Assembly (NCBI GenBank): GCA_050015935.1
Contig: JBEKAL010000192.1
Location: forward strand, 1 to 7,878
Direction of reading: 5' to 3'
DNA: 7,878 nucleotides
Source: Roseiarcus sp050015935
GTDB lineage: Bacteria; Pseudomonadota; Alphaproteobacteria; Rhizobiales; Beijerinckiaceae
In this document: one piece after another, positions 1-7,272 of the stretch
Layout of the letters: each line of letters opens with the position of its first letter
How positions within the stretch are numbered: position 1 is the first letter of the stretch
Program-made: the position numbers and the translations under genes
Notes under the pieces: model-generated
Databases searched by the model: none
Told to the model about the DNA's origin: nothing
What the model saw: the letters and a program-made list of their open reading frames with translations, nothing else

Positions 1-108
1 TTCCAGGCCGCACGTGCACGCGCCCGCGGCTATCGCAACACCACCACCTTCGTCACCATCATCTACCTGCTCGCCGCCCCGCTCCCAGACATCCTCAATT
101 CCACTTGA
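1..108 (+). CDS. Transposase, C-terminal fragment (probably ISL3-like)
   Basis: The first reading frame is open from the window edge to a TGA at 106-108 and gives 35 residues. They begin FQAARARARGYRN, continue through a hydrophobic TIIYLLAAPL stretch and end DILNST. The RARGYRN...(I/M)IYL pattern followed by a few residues and a stop is a familiar C-terminal signature of DDE transposases of ISL3-like elements. The catalytic triad would lie upstream, outside the window. Support comes from the adjacent GGCTCTTC-type terminal repeat ending 14 bases after the stop. Whether the element is intact cannot be judged. The alternative is a transposase of another DDE family with a similar C-terminus. 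Confidence 0.55.
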   Translation, partial: FQAARARARGYRNTTTFVTIIYLLAAPLPDILNST

Positions 109-122
109 AACGTCGAAGAGCC
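108..122. repeat. Putative terminal inverted repeat of the IS (right end)
   Basis: On the minus strand this reads GGCTCTTCGACGTTT. It lies just after the transposase stop, where the right inverted repeat of a compact IS is expected. The T-rich octamer that follows (123-130) would be the target-site duplication. The matching left repeat is not in the window, so the outer boundary at 122 is inferred from the GG start. Confidence 0.4.
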
Positions 123-188
123 TGATTTTTGTCCGCGCGAACGACCGCTCACCCCCGGATGCGAACGGCCGGAGCCGCGCGCCGTCGA

Positions 189-884
189 TCAAATTTTCAC
201 CCCCAGCAGCTCGTTGAGGAGCGCGCCGGCGTCGCCCGGCGTCTCGCCGCTCGCGGCGAAGAGCAGCCAGCCCGCGAGCAATGCGCCGGCGATCGGGGCG
301 ATGACGCTCGTTCCGCCCGCCCGCGCGACGCGGATGCGGGCGTCGCCCGCCGCGCGGCGTTCGCCTCGCACCCTCGCGATCGCGGCAAGGCCCTCGCGCA
401 CCACCATCGCTTTGCCGTAACGGCCGAAAATCAGCGCGATGGCGAGATCGATCAGCGCGCCGAAATCCGGCGCGGCGTAGGCGCCGCCGAATTGCAGCGC
501 CATGACCATGAGCGCCAGCGCATAACGCTTGCGATAGAGCAGCCAAAAGCTGGTCAATGCGCCCGCGGCGTAGCAACGGCTCGGCGCGAGGGCTGCCGTG
601 TCCTTCATCGCCAGCCAAAGATCGCGATATCCGGGCCAGTTCGCGCCGATATAGCGCCTCATGTCGGCTTCCTCGTCGAGCGCGGCCGAAGAACGCGCCG
701 GCGCCGGCTCGGCGTCCGATTCCTGATCGAAGTCGCCGCGAAGAAAAGCGGCCCGCGCGGCCTCGCTCGCCGCGAGGAATGCTTCCGAGGGGCCTTCGCG
801 CCTGGGCGGCGGCGCTTTCGCCGACGCGCCGCGCTTGCCGAACACAACTTCTCGCCCTGACATCGCGACGCCTCGTTCGCGCAT
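189..884 (-). CDS. DUF2628-like inner-membrane protein
   Basis: This gene encodes a 231-residue protein of unknown function. The first 70 residues are polar and rich in Ala, Pro, Glu and Arg, and look disordered and cytoplasmic. From residue 75 comes the segment MRRYIGANWPGYRDLW, then FWLLYRKRYALALMVMAL (113-130) and LIDLAIALIFGRYGKAMVV (144-162). This pairing of a 'Y-IG-N--Y' region with a 'WLLYRK-Y' membrane hairpin matches DUF2628. A further hydrophobic helix at about 191-211 (GTSVIAPIAGALLAGWLLFA) gives three or four membrane segments in all. I chose the ATG at 882-884 because AGGA stands five bases upstream of it. A second ATG at 861-863 would remove seven residues and is possible. It is transcribed away from dnaE from its own promoter (916-944). 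No clear terminator separates it from the IS end 66 bases downstream. Identity as a real gene is fairly sure; its role is unknown. Confidence 0.75.
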   Translation of the reverse strand: MRERGVAMSGREVVFGKRGASAKAPPPRREGPSEAFLAASEAARAAFLRGDFDQESDAEPAPARSSAALDEEADMRRYIGANWPGYRDLWLAMKDTAALAPSRCYAAGALTSFWLLYRKRYALALMVMALQFGGAYAAPDFGALIDLAIALIFGRYGKAMVVREGLAAIARVRGERRAAGDARIRVARAGGTSVIAPIAGALLAGWLLFAASGETPGDAGALLNELLGVKI

Positions 885-915
885 TTCTTTCCTGCGACGA
901 TCATGCCCCGGCCGC

Positions 916-944
916 CTTAAACTTCCCCTTTCAAGAAGCGTCAA
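916..944 (-). promoter_or_regulatory. Sigma70-type promoter of the DUF2628-like gene
   Basis: On the minus strand, TTGACG (944-939, five of six consensus bases) is separated by exactly 17 bases from TTTAAG (921-916, four of six bases of TATAAT). Transcription would start near 909, giving a leader of about 25 bases before the ATG at 884. The spacing and the AT-rich composition in a GC-rich window make this a convincing housekeeping promoter. It has not been tested. Confidence 0.55.
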
Positions 945-958
945 CAATTCCGCGCCGC

Positions 959-975
959 AACCGAAGCGTTCGGTT
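959..975. promoter_or_regulatory. Perfect 7-3-7 inverted repeat in the divergent spacer
   Basis: AACCGAA (959-965), GCG (966-968) and TTCGGTT (969-975) form a perfect dyad. It lies between the two divergent genes, about 15 bases upstream of the -35 box of the DUF2628-like gene and about 71 bases before the chosen dnaE start. It could be an operator for a dimeric regulator acting on one or both promoters. Alternatively it could be a small hairpin in the dnaE leader, since it is followed by TT then CCCC. It matches no operator I recognise; in particular it is not the direct-repeat alphaproteobacterial LexA box. Confidence 0.35.
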
Positions 976-1046
976 TTCCCCGTAAAGCCGTCTTGGCGCC
1001 CTCGACCCCGCGGCGCCGAGCGGGCACAATGGCGGCGGAGCCCGCC

Positions 1047-4000
1047 ATGGATTCGTCGATTCTCAAAGCCGTCGGTTTTGTGCATCTGCACGTGCACAGC
1101 GCCTTTTCGCTGCGCGAGGGCGCGCTGTCGATCGAGGCGCTGGCCAAGCTCGCCAAGGCCGATTCGATGCCCGCCCTGGCGATCACCGATTCCAACAATC
1201 TGTTCGGCGCGCTGGAGTTTTCCGACAAGCTCGCCAAATCCGGCGTGCAGCCGATCATCGGCGCGCAGCTCACCGTCGATTTTTCCGACGCGCCGGCCGC
1301 CGCTTCGCGCCTCAACGAGACGAGGGCCGCGCGCGCGCCGCTGGTGTTCATCGCGCAGGACGAAGCGGGCTATCGCGCGCTGATGCGGCTCGCCTCGCGC
1401 GTCTGGCTCGAACCCAAGGACGGCGACGAGCCGCATATCGGTTTTCCCGCGCTCGAAGACGTCAGCGGCCTCATCGCGCTGACCGGCGGGCCGGCCGGGC
1501 CGATCGACCGCGCTCTGGCGCTCGGCTCTAGCGACCTCGCCGCGGCGCGCCTGAAGCGCCTCGCCCATCGTTTCGACGGACGACTCTACGTCGAAATCCA
1601 GCGCCACGGCCTGGAGGCCGAGCGCGCGAACGAGCCGGCGCTGATCGATCTCGCCTACGCTGAAGGGCTGCCGCTGGTCGCCGCCAACGAGCCCTATTTC
1701 GCCGCCGCGGCCGATTACGAGGCCCAGGACGCGTTGCTGTGCGTCGCCGAGGGCGCGCTGGTCTCCGACCCCGAGCGGCGCCGCCTTTCGCCGGAGCATC
1801 GCTTCAAGACCCGCGCCGAAATGCTGGCGCTGTTCGCCGACTTGAAGGAGGCGTGCGAGAACAGCGTCGAGATCGCGATGCGCTGCGCCTATCGTCCGCT
1901 GACGCGCAAGCCCATTTTGCCGCATTTTTCCGCTTCCGGCGGCGCGCCGGTCGACGAGGAGCAGGAACTGCGCCGTCAGGCGAGCGAAGGCCTGGAGCGG
2001 CTGATGGCGCTCTACGGCTGCGCGCCGGGCCACACGATCGAGGACTACCGCCGGCGGCTCGAATTCGAGCTCGGCGTCATCGTGCGGATGAAATTTCCCG
2101 GCTATTTCCTCATCGTCGCGGATTTCATCCAATGGGCCAAGGCGCAGGGGATTCCCGTCGGGCCGGGGCGCGGCTCGGGCGCGGGCTCGCTCACCGCCTA
2201 CGCGCTGACCATCACCGATCTCGATCCCATCCGCTTCGGCCTGCTGTTCGAGCGCTTTCTCAACCCCGAGCGCGTGTCGATGCCGGACTTCGACATCGAC
2301 TTCTGCCAGGACCGGCGCGACGAGGTGATCGCCTACGTGCGCCGCCGCTACGGCGAGGATCGCGTCGCCCAGATCATCACCTTCGGCTCGTTTCTGGCGC
2401 GCGGAGTGATGCGCAACGTCGCTCGGGTGCTGGAAATGCCGCTCGGCCAGGTCGACAAGCTCGCCAAACTCGTGCCGCAGAACCCGGCCAAGCCGGTGAC
2501 GCTCAAACAGGCCGTCGCCGACGAGCCGCGCCTGCGCGAGGCGGCGAGCGCCGATCCTAGCGTGGCCAAGATGCTGGCGATCGCCGAGCGGCTGGAGGGG
2601 CTCTATTCCAACGCCTCGACCCACGCCGCCGGCGTCGTCATCGCCGACCGGCCGCTGGTCGAACTGGCGCCGCTCTATCGCGATCCCAAGTCGGAGATGC
2701 CGGCGACGCAGTTCAACATGAAATGGGCCGAGGCGGCGGGGCTGGTCAAATTCGACTTTCTCGGCCTGAAGACGCTGACGACGATCGCCAAGGCGGCGGC
2801 GCTGCTCAAACGCCGCGGCGTCGTCGTCGATCCTTCCGCCATACCGCTCGACGACAAGAAGACCTTCGAAATGCTCGGCCGCGGCGAGACGATCGGCGTG
2901 TTCCAATTGGAAAGCGGCGGCATGAAGAAGGCGCTGGTGGATATGCGGGCGGACTGTTTCGAGGATTTGATCGCGCTGGTCGCGCTTTATCGCCCCGGAC
3001 CGATGGCCAATATCCCCGCCTACTGCGCGCGCAAGCTTGGCGAAGAAAGAATCGAATACGCCCATCCCCTGCTGGAGCCGATCCTCAAGGAGACGTTCGG
3101 CGTCATCACCTATCAGGAACAGGTCCAGCAGATCGCCAAGGACCTGGCCGGCTATTCCCTGGGACAAGCCGACATCTTGCGTCGCGCGATGGGCAAGAAG
3201 ATCAAGGCCGAAATGAACGCCCAACGCGAGCGCTTCGTCGCGGGCGCCGTCGAGCGCGGCATCGCCAGGGCGACCGCCGATGCGATCTTCGACGCTTGCG
3301 CGAAGTTCGCCGAATACGGCTTCAACAAGTCGCATTCCGCGCCTTACGCCTTCATCGCCTATCAAACCGCCTGGTTCAAGGCCCATCACCCCGCCGAATT
3401 CCTCGCCGCGTCGATGACGCTGGATAAATCCAACACCGAAAAACTCGCCGAATTCCGCGCCGAGGCGCTTAGGCTCGGCCTCAAGGCGGCGCCGCCGTCG
3501 ATCAACGGCTCCGGCGTCGATTTCGACGTGCGGCTCGACGACGCGGGGGCGGCTTCGATCGCCTACGCCCTCAGCGCGGTCAAGGGCGTCGGCGAGGCGC
3601 AAGCGGCGGCGATCGTCGAGGCGCGCGGCGAGCGGCCCTTTGCCTCGCTGAGCGACTTCGCGCGCCGCGTCGAAGCGCGCGGCATGAACAAGAAGGCGCT
3701 GGAGAGTCTGGCGGCCGCCGGCGCCTTCGACGAATTGGAGCCGAACCGCGCGCTCGCCTTCGCCTCGATCGAGCCGATGCTGGCCCTCGCCCATCGCCGC
3801 GCCGAGGAGCAAGCGTCCGGGCAGAACGCGCTGCTGTTCGGCGAGACGGAAGCCGCGCCGCTCAAGGTTCGCGCCGATCCCTGGCCGGCGGCCGACCGCT
3901 TAAGGCGCGAATTCGAGGCGGTCGGCTTCTTCCTCTCCGGCCATCCGCTGGAAGCCTACGAGCCCGCGTTGAAGCGGCTGCGCGCGACGCGCTGGGCGGA

Positions 4001-4508
4001 GTTCGCCCGCGCCGTGCGCTCCGGCGCTTCGACCGCGCGGCTCGCGGCGAGCGTCATCGACCGCTACGAGCGGCGCGCCAAGAGCGGCGCGAAGCTCGGC
4101 GTCGTCCAGCTTTCCGACCCCTCGGGCCAATACGAGGCGATCCTGTTCCAGGAGGGCCTGGCGCAGTACCGCGACCTGTTGGAGAAAGGCGCCGACGTTC
4201 TCGTGACCTTGCAGGCGAGCGCCGAAGGCGAGGACGTGCGCGCGCGCATCGTGCAGGTGGAGTCGCTGAACGAAGCCGCCGCCAAGGCGCAGACGGGCCT
4301 GCGCGTGTTCGTGCGCGACGAAGCCCCGCTCGCCTCGATCGCGGAGCGCCTGCGCGTCAAGGGCGAAGGCGAAGTCTCGCTGGTGGTGATGCTGGGGCCC
4401 CACGAGGGCGAAGTCGAAGTGAGGCTCCCCGGCCGCTACGCCGTCACCGGGGCGCTGGCCGGCGCGCTGAAGGCGGTGGCCGGCGTGGTCGCGGTGGAGC
4501 GCGTGTAG
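1047..4508 (+). CDS. dnaE: DNA polymerase III subunit alpha (replicative DnaE)
   Basis: This is the catalytic subunit of the chromosomal replicase, which extends DNA at the fork with the beta clamp and the DnaQ proofreader. It has 1153 residues from this start, the normal full length. In order: an N-terminal PHP domain with HLHVHS at 13-18; the polymerase core with GPGRGSGAGSL (372-382); catalytic aspartates D414 and D416 in PDFDIDFC and D570 in KFDFLGLK; and FNKSH (759-763). Then come a helix-hairpin-helix (KGVG, 846-849), a clamp-binding-like QNALLF (926-931) and an OB fold at roughly 1000-1070. In the PHP domain the second motif reads TDSN instead of TDH, consistent with a domain that has lost its own exonuclease. 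GGAG lies six bases before the ATG at 1047, which decided the start. The ATG at 1029 (six extra residues) is possible. Length and the OB and C-terminal regions separate it from ImuC. The stop codon lies in a 37-bp tandem repeat. Confidence 0.97.
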   Translation: MDSSILKAVGFVHLHVHSAFSLREGALSIEALAKLAKADSMPALAITDSNNLFGALEFSDKLAKSGVQPIIGAQLTVDFSDAPAAASRLNETRAARAPLVFIAQDEAGYRALMRLASRVWLEPKDGDEPHIGFPALEDVSGLIALTGGPAGPIDRALALGSSDLAAARLKRLAHRFDGRLYVEIQRHGLEAERANEPALIDLAYAEGLPLVAANEPYFAAAADYEAQDALLCVAEGALVSDPERRRLSPEHRFKTRAEMLALFADLKEACENSVEIAMRCAYRPLTRKPILPHFSASGGAPVDEEQELRRQASEGLERLMALYGCAPGHTIEDYRRRLEFELGVIVRMKFPGYFLIVADFIQWAKAQGIPVGPGRGSGAGSLTAYALTITDLDPIRFGLLFERFLNPERVSMPDFDIDFCQDRRDEVIAYVRRRYGEDRVAQIITFGSFLARGVMRNVARVLEMPLGQVDKLAKLVPQNPAKPVTLKQAVADEPRLREAASADPSVAKMLAIAERLEGLYSNASTHAAGVVIADRPLVELAPLYRDPKSEMPATQFNMKWAEAAGLVKFDFLGLKTLTTIAKAAALLKRRGVVVDPSAIPLDDKKTFEMLGRGETIGVFQLESGGMKKALVDMRADCFEDLIALVALYRPGPMANIPAYCARKLGEERIEYAHPLLEPILKETFGVITYQEQVQQIAKDLAGYSLGQADILRRAMGKKIKAEMNAQRERFVAGAVERGIARATADAIFDACAKFAEYGFNKSHSAPYAFIAYQTAWFKAHHPAEFLAASMTLDKSNTEKLAEFRAEALRLGLKAAPPSINGSGVDFDVRLDDAGAASIAYALSAVKGVGEAQAAAIVEARGERPFASLSDFARRVEARGMNKKALESLAAAGAFDELEPNRALAFASIEPMLALAHRRAEEQASGQNALLFGETEAAPLKVRADPWPAADRLRREFEAVGFFLSGHPLEAYEPALKRLRATRWAEFARAVRSGASTARLAASVIDRYERRAKSGAKLGVVQLSDPSGQYEAILFQEGLAQYRDLLEKGADVLVTLQASAEGEDVRARIVQVESLNEAAAKAQTGLRVFVRDEAPLASIAERLRVKGEGEVSLVVMLGPHEGEVEVRLPGRYAVTGALAGALKAVAGVVAVERV

Positions 4509-4564
4509 GGGCGGCGGCGGCGCGAGCGCGGTGGAGCGCGTGTAGGGGCGGCGGCGGCGCGAGC
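4491..4564. repeat. Exact 37-bp tandem duplication spanning the dnaE stop codon
   Basis: Two identical, directly adjacent 37-bp units occupy 4491-4527 and 4528-4564. A degenerate start of a third follows from 4565: GCGG, then AGCGCG with two bases missing relative to the unit. The first unit holds the last five dnaE codons (AVERV) and the TAG at 4506-4508. The second repeats this C-terminal coding sequence and its stop (4543-4545) as untranslated DNA. The units are almost pure G and C and include a (GGC)n-like run. They fill most of the 69-base spacer between the convergent dnaE and STAND genes. No stem followed by a T-run was found in that spacer. Confidence 0.9.
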
Positions 4565-4577
4565 GCGGAGCGCGCGT

Positions 4578-7154
4578 TCACCCTCGCGAGGCTTCGAGCG
4601 CGGCGAGATTCGCGCGCGTCGTCGCCGTGTGCGGATGATCCGGCCCGAAGCTCGCTTCGAGAATGGCCAGCGCGCGGCGACAAAGCGGCTCGGACTCGCC
4701 GAGGCGGTTCGTAGCGTAAAGCAAGCCCGCGAGATTGTTGAGGCCGGTCGCCACGCTCGGATGATCCGGCCCGTAGCTCGCCTCGTCGATCGCCAGCGCC
4801 CGGCGATAAAGCGGCTCGGCCTCGCCGAGCCGCTTCGTGGCCTGGAGCAAGCTCGCGAGATTGTTGAGACGGATCGCCACCTTCGGGTGATCCGGCCCAT
4901 AGCTCGCCTCGTCGATCGCCAGCGCGCGGCGATAAAGAGGCTCGGCCTCGCCGAGGCGGTTCGTATCCTTAAGCAACAATGCGAGATTGTTGAGGCCTGT
5001 CGCCACATCGGGATAATCCGACCCGTAGCTCGCCTCGAAAATCGCCAGCGCCCGGCGATAAAGCGGCTCGGCCTCGCTAAGGCGATTGGTGGCGCGGAGC
5101 ACTTCCGCGAGATTGTTGAGGTCTCTTGCCACATCGGGATGATCCGGTCCTTTGCTCGCCTGGTCGATCGCCAACGCGCGTCGAAAAAGCGGCTCAGCCT
5201 CGCTGACGCGGTTCGTGTCGCGGAGCAAGCCCGCGAGATTGTTGAGGCTCGTCGCCACGTTCGGGTGATCCGGCCCAGTGCTCGCCTCGTCGACCGACAG
5301 CGCGCGCCGAAAAAGCGGTTCGGCTTCGGCGTGGCGCGCCTTCTCGTTGAGCAGTACGGCTAGCTGATTGAAAAGCCAGGCCGTGGGCTCGGCGATCGCG
5401 GCCTCGTCCGAGCGCTTCGCGACCGCGAGCGCATGCGGCGCGAGCGGGTCGAGGACCGGCCAGCTTCGGACGTCTTGCGGATCGCCGGCAAACGCCCGGT
5501 TCACCCACCCCAGCGCCTGCCGCAACGCGCCTTCCCGCCGCGCTTCGCTCATCGCGCGCCGCGTGAAATCCTGCACCAGCCGATGCACGGCAAAACCGTC
5601 CTGCGCCGCCTTGCCCGCCTCTGCCGCCGCGCGCGAGACAAGCGAATAGGCGAAGAGATTCGCGCGCGCGGCGCCGGCGTTGAATTCCTCGGGATCGCCG
5701 GGCGCGGCGACGTCGAGCAGCGAGTCGGGGACCGGCTCCGGCGCGAGGAAGGCGAGGCGTTCGATGAGGCGGCGGCCGTCCGGCGTCAGGCGGTCGACCG
5801 AGGTCGTCCAGGTCGCGGCGAGCCCCGTGTCGTGGTCGTAGCTCATCAGCGTCTTGTCGAACCAGGTGAGCACGGTCGCGCGCTTCTCGCGCCACAGTTT
5901 GAGATAGCGGGCGAACCCGATGCGCTCGGCGGCGATATAAGCCCCCGCCTGCTCAAGTCCGAGCGCTAGGCGGCCGAGTTCGCACCCGAGTTCCAAAGCG
6001 CGCGCCGCATCGTCGGGGGCCTTGATGCGCGCGCCGTCGGTGCGCGCAAGCAGGAAGTGCGCGGCGTCGGCCTCGTCGAGCACGTCGAGCGGCAGCGCCG
6101 GAAGTTCGGCGGGAAAGTCGGCGAAGCGACCGGCGACGAGCGCCGCCCCGCCTTTCAACTTGGCGACCAACGCCGTCGCCGCGTCGCGCGCGCCGGCGTA
6201 GTCGATATTGTCGAGGATCAACAGCCAGCCCGGATGATCGTCCAGCCATTTCAGCACGGCGGCGACTTTCTTCTCGTCCTCGCGCTGCTCCTTTTCCTTG
6301 AGGTCGAGAACGTCGCCGCCCGCCAGCGCGGCGAGCCCCGACTGCAGTTTTTGCGGCGTATCGGCGGAAACGAACATCAGCGCGCGATAATCATCCGCAT
6401 GGCGATGAGCGTATTCGACCGCGAGCCGCGTCTTGCCGACGCCGCCGAGCCCGTGAAGCGCCCGCCCCGTCACCGCCGCCTTGCCCGCGTGGTTCAGGGC
6501 GCCGTGGAGCTTTGCGAGGAACGCGTCGCGACCGACGAACAATTCGCCGAGCGAAGCATACGGGAGATTGCGGGGCTGGCGCGGCCGAGCTTCGGCGGAC
6601 GCGGCAACGAGAATGTCGAGGACGATAGTCACCGCGACATGCGAGCAAAGGTCGTTTTGGTCCGCGAATTCGAAGCCGCAATGGCGTCCGGCCGCCTCGA
6701 GCCGCTGCAAGTGGCTTACCTGCGCCGCGATCATCGCGTCGTTGTGCGTGTATTCCGGACCGCGCGGCGCTACGGGCTTCGGCGCGACGATCAGCAGATC
6801 GACGCCATGGGCGAGCGCGAGCCACGCCTCCCACTGCGTGTAGCTGATCGCTTCGCAGGCTCGTAAAGCCGCGCCGAGAGGGGCGAACCGATCCGGCAAG
6901 TCGGGGTGGTGCGCGAGCAACGCCCTGACCTCGACGTCCGGCGGCGCGGCGCCGGTCATGTCGCCGACGATATGGACGACGGCCGAGCAGCCGCCGATAT
7001 AGCGATCGAGCTTGGCGAGCATAACCCCGCCGAAGTCCTTGAAATCCTCCTGCACTTTCACTTCGACGTTGTCGCGCGTCAGCAGCCGGCGCAGAGGCTC
7101 GCGATAGTCGCCGAATTCCTTGGAGACGCAGGAAATAAACAGTTGGACCGACAT
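4578..7154 (-). CDS. STAND NTPase: DUF4062/TIR-like, NB-ARC, TPR repeats
   Basis: The 858-residue protein has the layout of a signal-transducing STAND ATPase. Residues 1 to about 185 begin VQLFISCVSKEFGDYR and include SYTQWEAWLALAHGVDLLIVA (104-124). This resembles the DUF4062/TIR-like alpha-beta fold, with E109 where such domains carry a conserved Glu. The NB-ARC-type NTPase follows: Walker A GLGGVGKT (235-242), Walker B LLILDNID (311-318), an AGR sensor-like motif (341-343) and a GLPLAL-like RLALGLEQAG (395-404). A winged-helix region leads to VHRLVQ (523-528), the likely MHD equivalent. Residues 592-843 are six 42-residue TPRs with a seventh partial unit to the end. No signal peptide or membrane helix is visible. 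Known relatives with this order are often NLR-like defence or stress sensors: the TPRs bind a trigger, ATP-driven oligomerisation follows, and the N-terminal domain acts. That role here is inference. The ATG at 7152-7154 has only a weak GAG-type ribosome site, and no in-frame ATG or GTG precedes it closely. A CATAAT at 7238-7233 could be a -10 box, without a convincing -35. Confidence 0.9.
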   Translation of the reverse strand: MSVQLFISCVSKEFGDYREPLRRLLTRDNVEVKVQEDFKDFGGVMLAKLDRYIGGCSAVVHIVGDMTGAAPPDVEVRALLAHHPDLPDRFAPLGAALRACEAISYTQWEAWLALAHGVDLLIVAPKPVAPRGPEYTHNDAMIAAQVSHLQRLEAAGRHCGFEFADQNDLCSHVAVTIVLDILVAASAEARPRQPRNLPYASLGELFVGRDAFLAKLHGALNHAGKAAVTGRALHGLGGVGKTRLAVEYAHRHADDYRALMFVSADTPQKLQSGLAALAGGDVLDLKEKEQREDEKKVAAVLKWLDDHPGWLLILDNIDYAGARDAATALVAKLKGGAALVAGRFADFPAELPALPLDVLDEADAAHFLLARTDGARIKAPDDAARALELGCELGRLALGLEQAGAYIAAERIGFARYLKLWREKRATVLTWFDKTLMSYDHDTGLAATWTTSVDRLTPDGRRLIERLAFLAPEPVPDSLLDVAAPGDPEEFNAGAARANLFAYSLVSRAAAEAGKAAQDGFAVHRLVQDFTRRAMSEARREGALRQALGWVNRAFAGDPQDVRSWPVLDPLAPHALAVAKRSDEAAIAEPTAWLFNQLAVLLNEKARHAEAEPLFRRALSVDEASTGPDHPNVATSLNNLAGLLRDTNRVSEAEPLFRRALAIDQASKGPDHPDVARDLNNLAEVLRATNRLSEAEPLYRRALAIFEASYGSDYPDVATGLNNLALLLKDTNRLGEAEPLYRRALAIDEASYGPDHPKVAIRLNNLASLLQATKRLGEAEPLYRRALAIDEASYGPDHPSVATGLNNLAGLLYATNRLGESEPLCRRALAILEASFGPDHPHTATTRANLAALEASRG
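4626..5381 (-). repeat. 126-bp coding tandem repeats (six TPR units)
   Basis: Six in-frame 126-bp units encode the 42-residue TPRs of the STAND protein: 5256-5381, 5130-5255, 5004-5129, 4878-5003, 4752-4877 and 4626-4751, in protein order. A 15-residue start of a seventh lies at 4581-4625. The consensus runs LNNLA-LL--TNRL-EAEPLYRRALAI, then DEASYGPDHP, a kinesin-light-chain-like TPR. By hand alignment the fourth and fifth units differ at about 20 of 126 bases, so the array expanded fairly recently or is being homogenised. Variation concentrates in helix A positions after LNNLA and LL, which face the concave binding surface in this type of TPR. Confidence 0.9.
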
Positions 7155-7249
7155 GCGCCGCTCGCAAATGCTCGTCGATCAAGAATTACATTCCGCAGCG
7201 GGTTTGGCGAGGGGGAAAGTTGGGCGTGCGTTATTATGAAGCGCCGATT

Positions 7250-7272
7250 GTCGTCGAGGGACTCGGGACGAC
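7250..7272. other. Interrupted inverted repeat in the imuC-STAND spacer
   Basis: GTCGT (7250-7254) and CGAG (7255-7258) pair with CTCG (7262-7265) and ACGAC (7268-7272). This leaves a GGA loop and a two-base GG bulge. On the minus strand it starts 17 bases after the imuC stop, a plausible 3'-end hairpin, but no T-run follows in that direction. On the plus strand TTTT follows at once, yet no plus-strand gene lies upstream. It may be a processing or attenuating hairpin or chance. Confidence 0.25.

Larger units (their letters stand above)
1..122 (+). mobile_element. Right end of an insertion sequence, probably ISL3 family (partial)
   Basis: The window opens inside a mobile element: the last codons of a transposase run to a TGA at 106-108, and 14 bases later the sequence ends in GAAGAGCC (115-122). 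Read inwards from that end the terminus is GGCTCTTCGACGTTT, which resembles the GGCTCTTC-type tips I associate with ISL3-family elements. ISL3 elements usually make 8-bp target duplications, so TGATTTTT at 123-130 would be the expected copy. The left end lies outside the window, so neither the duplication nor the partner repeat can be confirmed. The family assignment rests on one terminus plus a short protein tail. Confidence 0.5.

Noticed and set aside
993..1046. dnaE start at the ATG at 993
   Set aside because: The extra 18 residues (beginning APSTPRRRAGT) are not family-like, and the best ribosome-site spacing is before 1047. The ATG at 1029 remains a weaker alternative.
885..3812. A very long open minus-strand frame continuing from the DUF2628-like gene across the antisense of dnaE
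   Set aside because: It is a shadow of the GC-rich codon pattern of dnaE. Its translation is low-complexity Arg/Gly/Ala-rich with no domain, while the plus strand encodes a clear DnaE. Only 189-884 is a real gene.
4509..4577. Bidirectional terminator between the convergent dnaE and STAND genes
   Set aside because: Only G/C-rich repeats and short GCGCG/CGCGC pairings are present; no stem with a T-run was found on either strand.
4629..5363. Plus-strand open frame with repeated MIRP...KRLGLAEA units opposite the TPR region
   Set aside because: It is the antisense reflection of the 126-bp TPR repeats. The repetition comes from the real minus-strand gene, and the frame has no ribosome site or recognisable fold.
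4626..5381. CRISPR-like or satellite array
   Set aside because: The units are 126 bp, contiguous and in frame, without spacers. They encode canonical 42-residue TPRs.
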